Position numbers and translations under genes: made by a program. Shown piece after piece: positions 8,006 through 17,464 of a DNA stretch of 64,000 nt. This DNA comes from Caldilineaceae bacterium SB0661_bin_34. GTDB lineage: Bacteria > Chloroflexota > Anaerolineae > Caldilineales > Caldilineaceae. Within the stretch, counting starts at the first letter, position 1. Every line of letters starts with the position of its first letter. The notes under the pieces were generated by a model, which saw nothing but the letters and a program-made list of their open reading frames with translations, did not search any database and had not been told where the DNA came from. The DNA is taken from assembly GCA_009841145.1 (NCBI GenBank), contig VXMJ01000076.1:1-64000 (forward strand). Direction: 5' to 3'.

Positions 8006-8926
8006 ATGAAGCACTTTACGGACATTTCCTGTCTGTCTCAACAGAAGTTCAGAGGTCTTCTGCAGCTGGCCCGCAACCTCCAGGACGAATGGGTTCGCGA
8101 AGGACGCAACGAGCCGGTGCTGGATGGACGCAGTCTAGCCATGGTGTTCATGAAGGCCAGCCTGCGGACACGCGTGTCCTTTGAAGTCGGCATGCGTCAT
8201 CTGGGCGGCGGAGCGCTCTACCTAAGTCCCGCGGAAGTCGGCCTGGGCGAGCGCGAGACTGCGGCGGATGTTGCGCGGGTCCTCTCGGGCATGGCCGACG
8301 GGATCATGGCGCGGGTGTTCGAACACGAGGCGATCGACGATCTGGCACGTCATGCAACGGTACCGGTCATCAACGGGCTCAGCGACCACTCCCATCCGTG
8401 TCAGGCCCTGGCCGACATCTACACGATCGAGCAGATTGCCGGCGCCTGCCATGGACTGACCATTGCCTTCGTGGGGGACGGCGACAACAACACGGCCCGC
8501 AGCTTGATCGAGGCCGCCGGCCTGGCCAACATGGAGATTCGGGTGATTGCCCCCAAGGGCTACCAGCCTCGTCCCGAGGAATGGGACACCGCATGCGAAC
8601 CCGATCTCGTCACGGATTCGCTGGATGCGGTTGAAGGCGTCGACGTCCTGTACACCGACGTGTGGACCAGCATGGGCCAGGAGGCCGAATCCGCGCAGCG
8701 CACGGCGGACCTGCGCGACTACCAGGTAAACACCGGCCTGTTGGACCGGACCGGCAACCCGGACGTGATTGTGATGCACTGCCTGCCCGCACACCGGAAC
8801 GAAGAGATCACCGACGCGGTGATGGACGGCCGCCGCAGCCGGGTCTTTCAGCAGGCCCACAATCGCCTGCATGCGCAAAAAGCGCTGTTGGCCCACCTCC
8901 TGGGCCGGGTACCGTTGCCGGACTAG
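8006..8926 (+). CDS. argF: ornithine carbamoyltransferase
   Basis: A 306-residue carbamoyltransferase converting ornithine and carbamoyl phosphate to citrulline in arginine biosynthesis. The carbamoyl-phosphate loop reads [13 protein letters not shown], close to the SMRTR/STRTR motif. HPCQALAD, the SMG loop ([10 protein letters not shown]) and [10 protein letters not shown] carrying the catalytic cysteine are all present, and the length matches the family. The SLRTR variant is also seen in acetyl- and succinyl-ornithine enzymes, but HPCQ and HCLPAHR fit true ornithine carbamoyltransferases. No other arg gene is adjacent. It is followed after 5 bases by the c-di-AMP cyclase gene and may share its transcript. 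Confidence 0.9.
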   Translation: MKHFTDISCLSQQKFRGLLQLARNLQDEWVREGRNEPVLDGRSLAMVFMKASLRTRVSFEVGMRHLGGGALYLSPAEVGLGERETAADVARVLSGMADGIMARVFEHEAIDDLARHATVPVINGLSDHSHPCQALADIYTIEQIAGACHGLTIAFVGDGDNNTARSLIEAAGLANMEIRVIAPKGYQPRPEEWDTACEPDLVTDSLDAVEGVDVLYTDVWTSMGQEAESAQRTADLRDYQVNTGLLDRTGNPDVIVMHCLPAHRNEEITDAVMDGRRSRVFQQAHNRLHAQKALLAHLLGRVPLPD

Positions 8927-8931
8927 CCTTC

Positions 8932-9834
8932 ATGGAGCGACTGGGGTTCCTGTTCCAACTCTTCCGTGAGGACTCTGCAGCGGGCAACGTGGTTGCCCAC
9001 CTCCCGCGGCTGCTGGAACCGCTCAACCTGCTTGATGTGGCGGCCCTGTGCGCGTTCCTTTACATCCTGCTGAGCCAGCTGGCGCGTTCGCCGCTGCGCA
9101 GACTCCTCAACGGCCTGTTGTTTCTCCTGGTGCTGTTTTCCGCCGTCACCGCATTCGAGGGACTGACCGCCCTCAACCTCATCATCCGCAACAGCTACCT
9201 TGTCGTCCTGGTCTCAATCCCCATCATCTTCCAGTCCGAAATCCGCAATATGCTGTCCCAGGCCGGACGCGGAGTCGGCTTCTGGGATCGCATCCGACAG
9301 GCCGGCAGCCAAGGCCGCCTCAACGAACAGTGGATACAGGAGATTGCGGAAAGTGTCCGCTATCTGCACCGCAACCGTCTGGGAGCCCTGATCGTGCTGA
9401 CCGGCCGGGACCTGTTGGCCAACACCGCCAGCGACGGCATCCGCCTCGACGCGATTCTTTCCCGGCAGTTGCTCAACTCCGTCTTCGAGAAGCAGTCCAG
9501 TCTGCACGACGGCGCGGTGATCATTGCGCAGGGCCGGATTCAACGGGCCAACGTCCTCTTCTCCATCGGCGATCAGGCGGGCCGTACGCTGAGCGCCCGC
9601 GCGGAGACCGGCACCCGCCATCTGGCGGCACAGAACATCACCGCCCACAACGACGCACTGTGCCTGGTCGTGTCCGAAGAGACGGGCGGGATAGCCTATT
9701 CGATCGACGGCCAGCTCACGGAGACGTCGCCGGAGAATGTCCTGTCCGAACTGTACGAACTGGGCGCACTGAGGTTCCTGAGTGAGCCGGGTATCCGGCC
9801 CGGACCTTCCCCGGCAGTGGAGGATCGGCCTTGA
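8932..9834 (+). CDS. cdaA: diadenylate cyclase CdaA (DisA_N domain), altered RHR motif
   Basis: A 300-residue membrane-bound diadenylate cyclase making c-di-AMP from two ATP. Three hydrophobic helices span about residues 37-50, 58-72 and 80-100, followed by the DisA_N catalytic domain. The DGA motif is intact (LHDGAVII, residues 193-195). The second motif, normally RHR, reads RHL (GTRHLAA, 229-231), replacing an arginine that contacts ATP in characterised enzymes; GLSE-like sequence is otherwise replaced by an unusual linker before VSEETGGI. ATG 8932 is 5 bases after argF and gives the standard CdaA length; the longer open frame upstream overlaps argF. The following YbbR-domain gene overlaps it, as in cdaA-cdaR operons. 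Activity with RHL is uncertain. Confidence 0.85.
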   Translation: MERLGFLFQLFREDSAAGNVVAHLPRLLEPLNLLDVAALCAFLYILLSQLARSPLRRLLNGLLFLLVLFSAVTAFEGLTALNLIIRNSYLVVLVSIPIIFQSEIRNMLSQAGRGVGFWDRIRQAGSQGRLNEQWIQEIAESVRYLHRNRLGALIVLTGRDLLANTASDGIRLDAILSRQLLNSVFEKQSSLHDGAVIIAQGRIQRANVLFSIGDQAGRTLSARAETGTRHLAAQNITAHNDALCLVVSEETGGIAYSIDGQLTETSPENVLSELYELGALRFLSEPGIRPGPSPAVEDRP

Positions 9835-11192
9835 GACCGATTGCTTCCCGGTGGGTCCTGCGGCTGCTCCGGATGCTGGTGGCCCTGCTGGCTTCCGTGT
9901 TCGTCTGGCTGATCATTATCAGTCAGCAGGATCCGATGATCGTGCGCACCATCGCCAACGTGCCGGTGCCCTGCCCGGATCTGCAGGACACCGACCTGCA
10001 GTGCGCCGATGTGAATGCCACACTCACGATCCGCGTGCGTTCACCGCAAAGCCGCTGGGCCGATCTGCAACCTCCCTATGCCCAGTACCTGGAGGTTCAA
10101 TTGCGGCCCGCGGACGAGGAACACGAACTGACCAGCGGCGTTCCCCGCTTCCTCTGCGATGCCGTGTCCCGCGAATCGAGTCTCCAGGTTCTCTCGGTGC
10201 GGGCGTCGTCTGCGCCGGCCGGCGCGGCCTGCGCCGTGGACATCGCGCTGCAGTCCTCTCCCGAAGTGTTGGCCGAGGCCCTGGCCCTGCAGGAACAAAG
10301 TTCGCTCGTCCCAGTGACCCTGATCCGGGTGGGGGATCTGCCGGACGGCTATGTGTTGGAAGGGACGACGCTTAACACAACCCACACGATGATCACAGGA
10401 CCCCAGGAAGACCTGACGCGATTGGATCGTGCGGTAGCCTATTTGCCGTTCTACTCCACGGCCTTCACCATCAACGCGGGTGCGTTCGAATTGCCCTTGT
10501 CGGTGCAGGCTGTGGATAGCAGCGGCAACGCGCTGACGGCGCTGACCGCCGATCCGGGCATCGTGTCGGCAACGGTGCGCTATTCGTCCTTGCCCAATAC
10601 CCGACGCGTACGGGTTGTCTTGGAGCCGTCGGCGACTGTAGCCGCTGGCTACAGTCTGGAGGAGGTGCGTACCGATCCGGAATTTTTGCTGTTGCGCGGT
10701 CCGCGGGACGTGTTGGAATCCGTGCCGGACCCGCTGCCGCTGAATCCGGAGGAACCCGTCAAACCCCTCACGCGCACCACCACGGTGGTCGCGTCCGTGG
10801 ACGTGCCGGAGGGTGCGACCACCAACACGGCGGAAGTCGCCTTCGTAATTGCAGTGGATCACGTCATCCTGGACAATACGCAAAAGGCCCGAGCGGTCTG
10901 TCAAGTGGAACACCCGGACTTGGTCTACGAGTTCACACCCCTGTTCATGCACCTGCGCGGTCCGTTTGAAGCCTTCGAACAGTTGTACGCCATGGAAGCC
11001 GCAGGCGAATTTGCCTGGCTGGCCCTCTTTGACTGTCCGGCCGAACAGGGCACATGGGAACTTGCCCCTGTCCGGTTTGTCTTTACGGACCCGGCCGTTG
11101 AATCATCCAGCCTCATCACGCTGGTGAGCCACGATCCCGCACAGGCAGAGGTCGTCGCGAGCCTGAGGTCCGCCTTGGTTCCATCATCCTGA
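9831..11192 (+). CDS. YbbR/CdaR-like domain protein, membrane anchored
   Basis: A 453-residue protein with a single N-terminal membrane helix (LVALLASVFVWLIIISQ) followed by repeated YbbR-type beta domains; recognisable pieces are FVWLIIISQQDP right after the helix and the recurring pattern of a V-rich strand, LPDGYVLEG, and ITGPQEDL or LRGPRDVL. CdaR, the partner of CdaA, has the same topology and modulates diadenylate cyclase activity from outside the membrane. It starts with TTG at 9831, overlapping the CdaA stop by four bases, so translation is coupled. It is longer and more divergent than Firmicute CdaR; regulatory role is inferred from context. Confidence 0.75.
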   Translation: MRPIASRWVLRLLRMLVALLASVFVWLIIISQQDPMIVRTIANVPVPCPDLQDTDLQCADVNATLTIRVRSPQSRWADLQPPYAQYLEVQLRPADEEHELTSGVPRFLCDAVSRESSLQVLSVRASSAPAGAACAVDIALQSSPEVLAEALALQEQSSLVPVTLIRVGDLPDGYVLEGTTLNTTHTMITGPQEDLTRLDRAVAYLPFYSTAFTINAGAFELPLSVQAVDSSGNALTALTADPGIVSATVRYSSLPNTRRVRVVLEPSATVAAGYSLEEVRTDPEFLLLRGPRDVLESVPDPLPLNPEEPVKPLTRTTTVVASVDVPEGATTNTAEVAFVIAVDHVILDNTQKARAVCQVEHPDLVYEFTPLFMHLRGPFEAFEQLYAMEAAGEFAWLALFDCPAEQGTWELAPVRFVFTDPAVESSSLITLVSHDPAQAEVVASLRSALVPSS

Positions 11193-11213
11193 ATCCCCGG
11201 GACCACCTGCAGC

Positions 11214-12566
<1,353 letters not shown>

Positions 12567-12586
12567 AACATGATCTCCAAGTTGCC

Positions 12587-13537
12587 GTGAAGGAATTTCT
12601 TGAACGATGGCGGGTTCGCCGCTCCGAACTGCTGCTCGGGATTCTGGTCCTGGGTTGCTTCGGCTACGGGGGACATCTGGGATGGGGGTACTTCTCCCAT
12701 GCCGTGTACGGACCACCGCCTTTCGATGGCGAACGGGCCTTGGCACACGTGCAGGCCCAGGTTGACCTGGGGCCGCGCCCGACGGGCTCCCTGGCCAACC
12801 GCCGTACCAGGGTCTTGATCAGGCAGCACCTGGAGGCCCTGGACTGGCAGGTGTACGCCCACCCATTTGCCTTGCCAAACGGTGAGCGCGGCGAAAACCT
12901 GCTCGCCTGGAAAGGATCCGGACCCGATTTGCTGCTGGGCGCCCACTTCGATACCCGCTTGTTTGCGGATGAAGATCCGGATCCGGACCTCAGGACGCGC
13001 CCGGTAGTCGGGGCCAATGACGGAGCATCGGGTGTGGCGGTGCTGATGGAACTGGCGCGGGCCCTGGAGACCGAAAAGACGGGCCACCGGATTTGCCTAG
13101 CCTTCTTTGACGCCGAGGACAACGGCAACATCCCCGGCTGGCACTGGATCCTGGGATCCTCGGCGTTCGCGGCGGACCTCGATCTGTTGCCGGCCTGCAA
13201 CGACCCCACGGCGGTTGTCATCGTGGACATGGTTGGAGACAGCCGGCAGGAACTGCCCCTTGAGCGCACCAGTACCCCGGAGCTGCAGGCCGCCATTTGG
13301 CAACAGGCGGCCAACCTGGGTCTGGACGCCTGGTTCCAGCCGGTACAGGGCTACTCCATCCTCGATGACCACCACCCATTCCTGAATGCCGGGATTCCGG
13401 CGGTGGACATCATCGACTTCGACTACCCATGGTGGCATACCGTCGGCGACACGATGGACAAGGTCAGCGCGGACAGCCTCTGGCGGGTCGGAACCGTCCT
13501 GGAAACCTGGCTGGAATCGGGTGCCGCATGGCGGTGA
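12587..13537 (+). CDS. M28-family zinc enzyme, glutaminyl-cyclase-like, membrane anchored
   Basis: About 316 residues: a short basic N terminus, one membrane helix near residues 12-32, then an M28/glutaminyl-cyclase fold facing outside. Zinc-ligand segments are GAHFDTR, GANDGASGVA, FFDAEDNG, IVDMVGD and PWWHTVGD. The pattern DPDPDLRTRPVVGANDGASG and the late IDFDYPWWHT resemble glutaminyl-peptide cyclotransferases more than aminopeptidases, so the product may cyclise N-terminal glutamine on exported proteins. The GTG at 12587 was chosen because it precedes the membrane helix and lies 20 bases after der; the open frame upstream merely overlaps der. Aminopeptidase activity cannot be excluded. 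Confidence 0.72.
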   Translation: MKEFLERWRVRRSELLLGILVLGCFGYGGHLGWGYFSHAVYGPPPFDGERALAHVQAQVDLGPRPTGSLANRRTRVLIRQHLEALDWQVYAHPFALPNGERGENLLAWKGSGPDLLLGAHFDTRLFADEDPDPDLRTRPVVGANDGASGVAVLMELARALETEKTGHRICLAFFDAEDNGNIPGWHWILGSSAFAADLDLLPACNDPTAVVIVDMVGDSRQELPLERTSTPELQAAIWQQAANLGLDAWFQPVQGYSILDDHHPFLNAGIPAVDIIDFDYPWWHTVGDTMDKVSADSLWRVGTVLETWLESGAAWR

Positions 13538-13635
13538 CATTGCCACTTTCCGGTGTGGCTGTCCTGTGGCCACCAAGGCCGCGACCTCCCTGGGGCCCTG
13601 CCGAATCTTCCGACCGACAGCATCCACCTAACCTA

Positions 13636-13643
13636 TACTGATT
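13636..13643. repeat. 8-bp target duplication, left side of TnpB element copy 2
   Basis: TACTGATT, repeated exactly at 15105-15112, immediately outside the terminal inverted repeats. Confidence 0.88.
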
Positions 13644-13800
13644 GGGGCTCATATACGATGGTGGACACCACGCATATCCGGTTCACGGGTCGCGGGAGTC
13701 CCTGTGGCTGGCCTTGCGACCGACCAGGGAGGGAGCGCTCCTCGCCGTGCAGCAGCCCCAGTCCCGCGGGCCGAAACGGGTACGGGCGGCAGTCCCGCCC
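13644..13800 (-). ncRNA. candidate omega-RNA scaffold region of TnpB copy 2
   Basis: Placed by analogy with other TnpB loci at the 3' end of tnpB. Transcription would run out leftwards through the duplication TACTGATT, so the guide would match the sequence just left of 13644. Unlike copy 1, this exit is uninterrupted. Extent is a guess. Confidence 0.3.
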
Positions 13801-14995
13801 GCACCAGGATGTTGATCGCCGCATTGTGGTCGGCGTTCGCTTGGAACCCGCAGGCTCCGCATCGGAACACCGCCTGCGACGGTCGGTTTGACTTGGCCGT
13901 GTGCCCGCACCGGCTGCAGGCTTGCGAAGTGTAGGCAGGATCGACGAACCGCAACTCGCCGGCCTTGTACGCGAGCTTGCGCTCCAGCTGTCCCCAGCCG
14001 GACGCCAGGATGGCACGGTTGAGGCCGGCCTTCTGCTTCACGTTCCTGCCGGGCTTCTCGACCGTGCCCTTCGCACTCTTCGTCATGGCCTTGGTGTTCA
14101 GGTCCTCCAGCACGACGGTGTGGGCGGTGTCCGCCACCTTGCGACTGATTTGGTGTGTGGCGTTGTCCCGGCGTCGGGCGCGCTTGCGCTGGAGTTTGCG
14201 CAGTTTCCCGCCAGTCCCGCGGCGGCGTTGGGAGCCCTTCTGCTGCCGGGCCATCCTGCGCTGGTACCGCTTGATCTTCGCGTCCTCGACGGTCGTGTCG
14301 GGGAGGGCATGGACTTCGCCCGTGCTGTCCGTGGCCTGCCCCACGTTGCGGTCGATGCCGACCGCTCCGGTCTCCGCGGGCCGGCACACGTCCGGATGGT
14401 CTTCCGGCACCTCGAACACGATGTAGGCGTACCACTTCGGCTGCTTGCTCTCCGACTCCTGCTTGATGCGCACTGTCAGAGGCTTGCCGTCGGCATACCG
14501 GTGGATGGGACCGAGACGCGTCCAACCTAACTTCGGAATGGGCAGGCAACCGTCCCTGATCTGGACTTTCGACGGGATGGTGAAGGCGGGTTTGGTGTAG
14601 TACTTGGCCTTGTACTGCGGACGCCCGTGGTCCGGACGGTCCGGGTCGAAGAATGCGGCGTAGGCGTCCCCCAGATACTTGCAGGCGTACCGGACGATTT
14701 CGTAGCTGTAGCCCTTCAGCCACTCGTTGCCGGGTGCGTTCCGCAACTGTGTGAACCGCTGGCCCAGCGTGAAGAAGGTCGGATCACCCGGACCATCCCC
14801 CGACTTGCCGGACGCCTTCCATGTGCGGTAGTCCGTCTCGTGCCCGGCCAGCACATGGTTCCATGCGAACCGGCAGGCTCCCGCCAGTTGTTCGAGGTAC
14901 CGGCCATTGGCCGCGGTGCCGGGATACAGACGCACGTGGAGTGTCCGTATGGCGGTCGGGGGCTCCTGCGTTGTAGACTTGGGGGTGCTGGCCAC
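13649..14995 (-). CDS. tnpB: TnpB-type RNA-guided endonuclease, copy 2
   Basis: 448 residues, near-identical to copy 1 with scattered substitutions such as LHVRLYPG for LRVRLYPG and CSRCGHTA for CSQCGHTA. The RuvC triad (VGIDRNVG, VVLEDLN, ADHNAAIN) and both CxxC pairs are intact. The TGA stop ends six bases from the element terminus, inside the inverted repeat, so the gene fills the whole element. No tnpA gene is present. As with copy 1, any omega-RNA scaffold must overlap the 3' coding region; here the flank beyond the end is original chromosomal sequence next to the M28 gene. Confidence 0.88.
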   Translation of the reverse strand: MASTPKSTTQEPPTAIRTLHVRLYPGTAANGRYLEQLAGACRFAWNHVLAGHETDYRTWKASGKSGDGPGDPTFFTLGQRFTQLRNAPGNEWLKGYSYEIVRYACKYLGDAYAAFFDPDRPDHGRPQYKAKYYTKPAFTIPSKVQIRDGCLPIPKLGWTRLGPIHRYADGKPLTVRIKQESESKQPKWYAYIVFEVPEDHPDVCRPAETGAVGIDRNVGQATDSTGEVHALPDTTVEDAKIKRYQRRMARQQKGSQRRRGTGGKLRKLQRKRARRRDNATHQISRKVADTAHTVVLEDLNTKAMTKSAKGTVEKPGRNVKQKAGLNRAILASGWGQLERKLAYKAGELRFVDPAYTSQACSRCGHTAKSNRPSQAVFRCGACGFQANADHNAAINILVRAGLPPVPVSARGTGAAARRGALPPWSVARPATGTPATREPDMRGVHHRI

Positions 14996-15059
14996 AGTGT
15001 TCCTATCACTGTATCCGGTCGGGGGTCCGGTTCACAGTCGGATCCTCTCTTTCGCAGCA

Positions 15060-15086
15060 ATTATAGCACAAGTATTCGACTGTCAA
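15060..15086 (-). promoter_or_regulatory. predicted tnpB promoter, copy 2
   Basis: On the minus strand a perfect TTGACA (15086-15081) and a perfect TATAAT (15065-15060) with a 15-base spacer, directed at tnpB. The -35 hexamer is part of the terminal inverted repeat. Confidence 0.6.
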
Positions 15087-15104
15087 CTATTGGATATAAG
15101 CCCC

Positions 15105-15112
15105 TACTGATT
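15105..15112. repeat. 8-bp target duplication, right side of TnpB element copy 2
   Basis: TACTGATT, identical to 13636-13643. Confidence 0.88.
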
Positions 15113-15196
15113 CGCCAACCGCTGCGTGTTGGCCTGCGATGCGACCGCCAATCCGGTCTCCCGCACCCTTTGTCCTCCCTTTAGGATCCCCGTCCC

Positions 15197-16117
15197 ATGA
15201 ATCCCATCCTGTTGGAAGTCGGTAATTTTTCCCTGCACTGGTACGGGTTGCTGATTGTTGGAGGCGCCGTCCTGAGCGCATTTTCAAGCACCCTGTGGGC
15301 CAAGCGTTCGGGCGGGGATCCGGACCACATCTGGAACCTGCTGGCCTGGTGCCTGATCGTCGGCATCCTGGGCGCGCGGGTCTATCACGTGCTTAGCTCG
15401 CCGGCGGACGGCGGCGGCTGGTCCCACTACCGCGAAAATCCAATGGACATCATCAACTTCTGGTCCGGGGGATTCAGGGGGCTGGGCATCTACGGCGGAC
15501 TGATTGGCGGGGTCCTGGCCGTCATCGTCTATGCTTGGATCTCAAAAATCAACGTGCTGCAGTACCTGGACTACATCGCAGTCAACGTCCCGCTGGCCCA
15601 AGCCGTCGGCCGGTTCGGGAACTTCGTCAACCAGGAGTTGTACGGGCCGGCCACGGACCTGCCCTGGGCCTTCCACATCAACCCGGACTACCCCTGTCAG
15701 GTACCGGCGGACGCCTTGGGGGTGTGCGGCGATCCGAACATCACACAGCAAGCCATCGACTGGTACGCCACGAACGGCTTCCATCCCACCTTCTTCTACG
15801 AGATGCTTTGGAACCTGATGGCGGTACTTGTCATCAACCTGCTGTTCCTCCGATTCGGCAGCCGCCTGCGCTTCGGGGACGGGGTTCTAATGCTGTTCTT
15901 CTTCTACCCGGTGGGTCGCTTCCTGGTCGAGTTCCTGCGCCCCGATGCCTGGATGATTGGCACTTCCCTGGCAGCCGCCCAATGGTTCGCGCTGATTTCG
16001 GTGGTGGTCACGGTGGCCGCCTTCCTGTACCGGCATGTGGACTGGCCCGGATATCCGGAGGCCAAGGACTCATGGATTGGCATGAGCAATCCGAAGGCGG
16101 TGGCTACATCCTCATAG
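15197..16117 (+). CDS. lgt: prolipoprotein diacylglyceryl transferase
   Basis: A 306-residue polytopic membrane enzyme that transfers diacylglycerol from phosphatidylglycerol to the lipobox cysteine of prolipoproteins. Family marks are the N-terminal LHWYGLLIVGG, GARVYHVL, GGFRGLGIYGGLIGG, and the signature QAVGRFGNFVNQELYG, followed by HPTFFYEMLWNL. About seven hydrophobic segments are visible. The ATG at 15197 follows an AGGAT ribosome site. TnpB element copy 2 ends 93 bases upstream. Its substrates in this window include the sugar-binding lipoprotein at 35139. Confidence 0.93.
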   Translation: MNPILLEVGNFSLHWYGLLIVGGAVLSAFSSTLWAKRSGGDPDHIWNLLAWCLIVGILGARVYHVLSSPADGGGWSHYRENPMDIINFWSGGFRGLGIYGGLIGGVLAVIVYAWISKINVLQYLDYIAVNVPLAQAVGRFGNFVNQELYGPATDLPWAFHINPDYPCQVPADALGVCGDPNITQQAIDWYATNGFHPTFFYEMLWNLMAVLVINLLFLRFGSRLRFGDGVLMLFFFYPVGRFLVEFLRPDAWMIGTSLAAAQWFALISVVVTVAAFLYRHVDWPGYPEAKDSWIGMSNPKAVATSS

Positions 16118-16118
16118 G

Positions 16119-16151
16119 GTGCCCTATCTCGGCCCGGCCGATCCCGGGCAC
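16119..16151. terminator. hairpin between convergent lgt and DUF503 genes
   Basis: Nested inverted repeat: GTGCCC (16119-16124) pairs with GGGCAC (16146-16151) around TCGGCC (16129-16134) and GGCCGA (16136-16141). It lies directly after the lgt stop, before the convergent gene. No T-tract follows, so a bidirectional terminator is likely but not certain. Confidence 0.45.
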
Positions 16152-16204
16152 GTGAATTCCGACCGGCAAGGTTCGAGCGGTGGCGGACGCGCAGCCTTGG
16201 TCGT

Positions 16205-16492
16205 TCAGGCAATCAGTTCGACGTGACTGTCCAGCACCTCGACATCCAGCCGGGCATCCAGAACCCAGTTGAGAACAGCCTGTAATTGGCTGTGGACATG
16301 GCTGTCGTTGGTACTCACGACCACCACGGAGAGCTCCGCACGCGTCAGCACATCCTGGGCATCCGATTCGCAGACCGAAGCGTTGAACTTGGTCCGAATG
16401 CGTCGGACGACGGGAGCGACTCGGCTTCGCTTCTCTTTGAGGGAGGTGGTGCCTCCCAAATAGAGTTCGAGCGTCAGCAACCCAACCGACAC
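16205..16492 (-). CDS. DUF503 (YlxP-like) small protein
   Basis: A 95-residue protein matching DUF503: VGLLTLELYLGGTTSLKEKR, where the SLKEKR block is the family hallmark, then IRTKFNASVCE and a C terminus ending VEVLDSHVEL. The family has a ferredoxin-like fold; the Bacillus member YlxP lies in the infB-rbfA region and is linked to ribosome maturation, but its role is not established. The GTG at 16492 was chosen because the fold begins there; the open frame further upstream overlaps the lipoate ligase gene. Last gene of a four-gene minus-strand cluster. Confidence 0.85.
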   Translation of the reverse strand: MSVGLLTLELYLGGTTSLKEKRSRVAPVVRRIRTKFNASVCESDAQDVLTRAELSVVVVSTNDSHVHSQLQAVLNWVLDARLDVEVLDSHVELIA

Positions 16493-16574
16493 GGTATTCT
16501 CGTCATCTGTTGCGCATCCGGCGCCAAAGCAATGCGGTTTACTCAGAGGGTGCGGCAGAGGCTCGACGTGCAGC

Positions 16575-17408
16575 TCACCGCAAATTGAGCCAAGCACCGG
16601 CCGCATAACGAACCCTCGCCAGCCGGGCCGCAGCTTCCAGTTCCGCCGGCTGGCTGCCGTCTTCGGCCCAGTCCACTTGGGCGTGATTGCCAAACCCACA
16701 GGCAAACGCGCGCGCCAGGGGTTGCCAATCCGGCAATTCGCCTTCGACACCCGGCATGTCCATTTCATGTGCCAGGGTAGTTGCCGTTGCCCTCAGGTTG
16801 TCGCGCAGCCGCTCCCGGCCACCGGTATCCAGGCACAACACTTCGGCCAAGGCAGCCGGATCCCCGTCCAATGGCAGACTGCCATGCTGGAGAACGTAAC
16901 CGTGTCGTCGGCACTGGGCACTGCCCACCAGCTTGCGGCCCGCGACGGCAAGCTCCCACGAACTGACCTGCTCGAGACAGGCAGCCGAAGCAGCCGCCAT
17001 TCTGCGCGCACGGGCCTTCAGAGGATCCGCGTTGACACCCAGAGCCGCGAGAGCGGCCCGCAAGGATCCGGCTAGGGCACGGTAGGAATCCAGGATGCCC
17101 AGTTGTGCAACGGGGTGTGCCAGAGGCAGCAGGAGAGCGTAGGTAAGTTCGTTCCCGTGCAGGAGCGCCCGGCCGCCGCTGAGCCGACGCACCCAGTCCA
17201 AGCCCCTAACGTCAAGTCGCTCCAAGTCCAGGTCGGCAACGGACTGAAATCGACCGATGCTGACCGCGGCCGGAGACCACCGATACAGGCGCAGGGTTGG
17301 CAGTGCACAACCGGATGCCACGGATTCGGCCAGGGCTTCGTCCATTGCCATGTTGACGCTGGCCCGCCGCGGCTGCGGCTCGATGATCAAGCGCCAGGTT
17401 TCAGCCAC
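16575..17408 (-). CDS. lipoate--protein ligase / octanoyltransferase family protein
   Basis: About 277 residues of the LplA/LipM fold, which attaches lipoate or octanoate to lipoyl domains. Visible are NMAMDEAL at the N terminus, RRLSGGRALLHGNELTYALL (the RRxxGG...H substrate loop) and AGRKLVGSAQCRRHG with the conserved catalytic-site lysine. The GTG at 17408 opens directly onto VAETWRLI, the usual first strand; the long open frame upstream overlaps the next gene and is not homologous. It lies 56 bases after the YgfZ-like gene. The lipoyl E2 protein at 27611-28942 is an obvious client. Ligase versus octanoyltransferase cannot be told apart here. Confidence 0.85.
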   Translation of the reverse strand: MAETWRLIIEPQPRRASVNMAMDEALAESVASGCALPTLRLYRWSPAAVSIGRFQSVADLDLERLDVRGLDWVRRLSGGRALLHGNELTYALLLPLAHPVAQLGILDSYRALAGSLRAALAALGVNADPLKARARRMAAASAACLEQVSSWELAVAGRKLVGSAQCRRHGYVLQHGSLPLDGDPAALAEVLCLDTGGRERLRDNLRATATTLAHEMDMPGVEGELPDWQPLARAFACGFGNHAQVDWAEDGSQPAELEAAARLARVRYAAGAWLNLR

Positions 17409-17464
17409 GGACAACCTGCAACGAACTCTCCGCCGATGCCACCGTACGCGTCCACAAGCGCGCC

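Larger units (their letters stand above)
13644..15104 (-). mobile_element. TnpB-carrying element copy 2 (1461 bp, intact)
   Basis: Begins GGGGCTCATATACGATGG and ends CAATTATAGC...ATATAAGCCCC; the left end and the reverse complement of the right end agree at about 19 of the first 24 positions. It is flanked by TACTGATT on both sides and contains only tnpB. Its length equals that of copy 1 with the nested IS630 removed. The element lies between the M28 gene and lgt, so it damaged no gene, but it separates lgt from whatever promoter region lay upstream. Confidence 0.85.
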
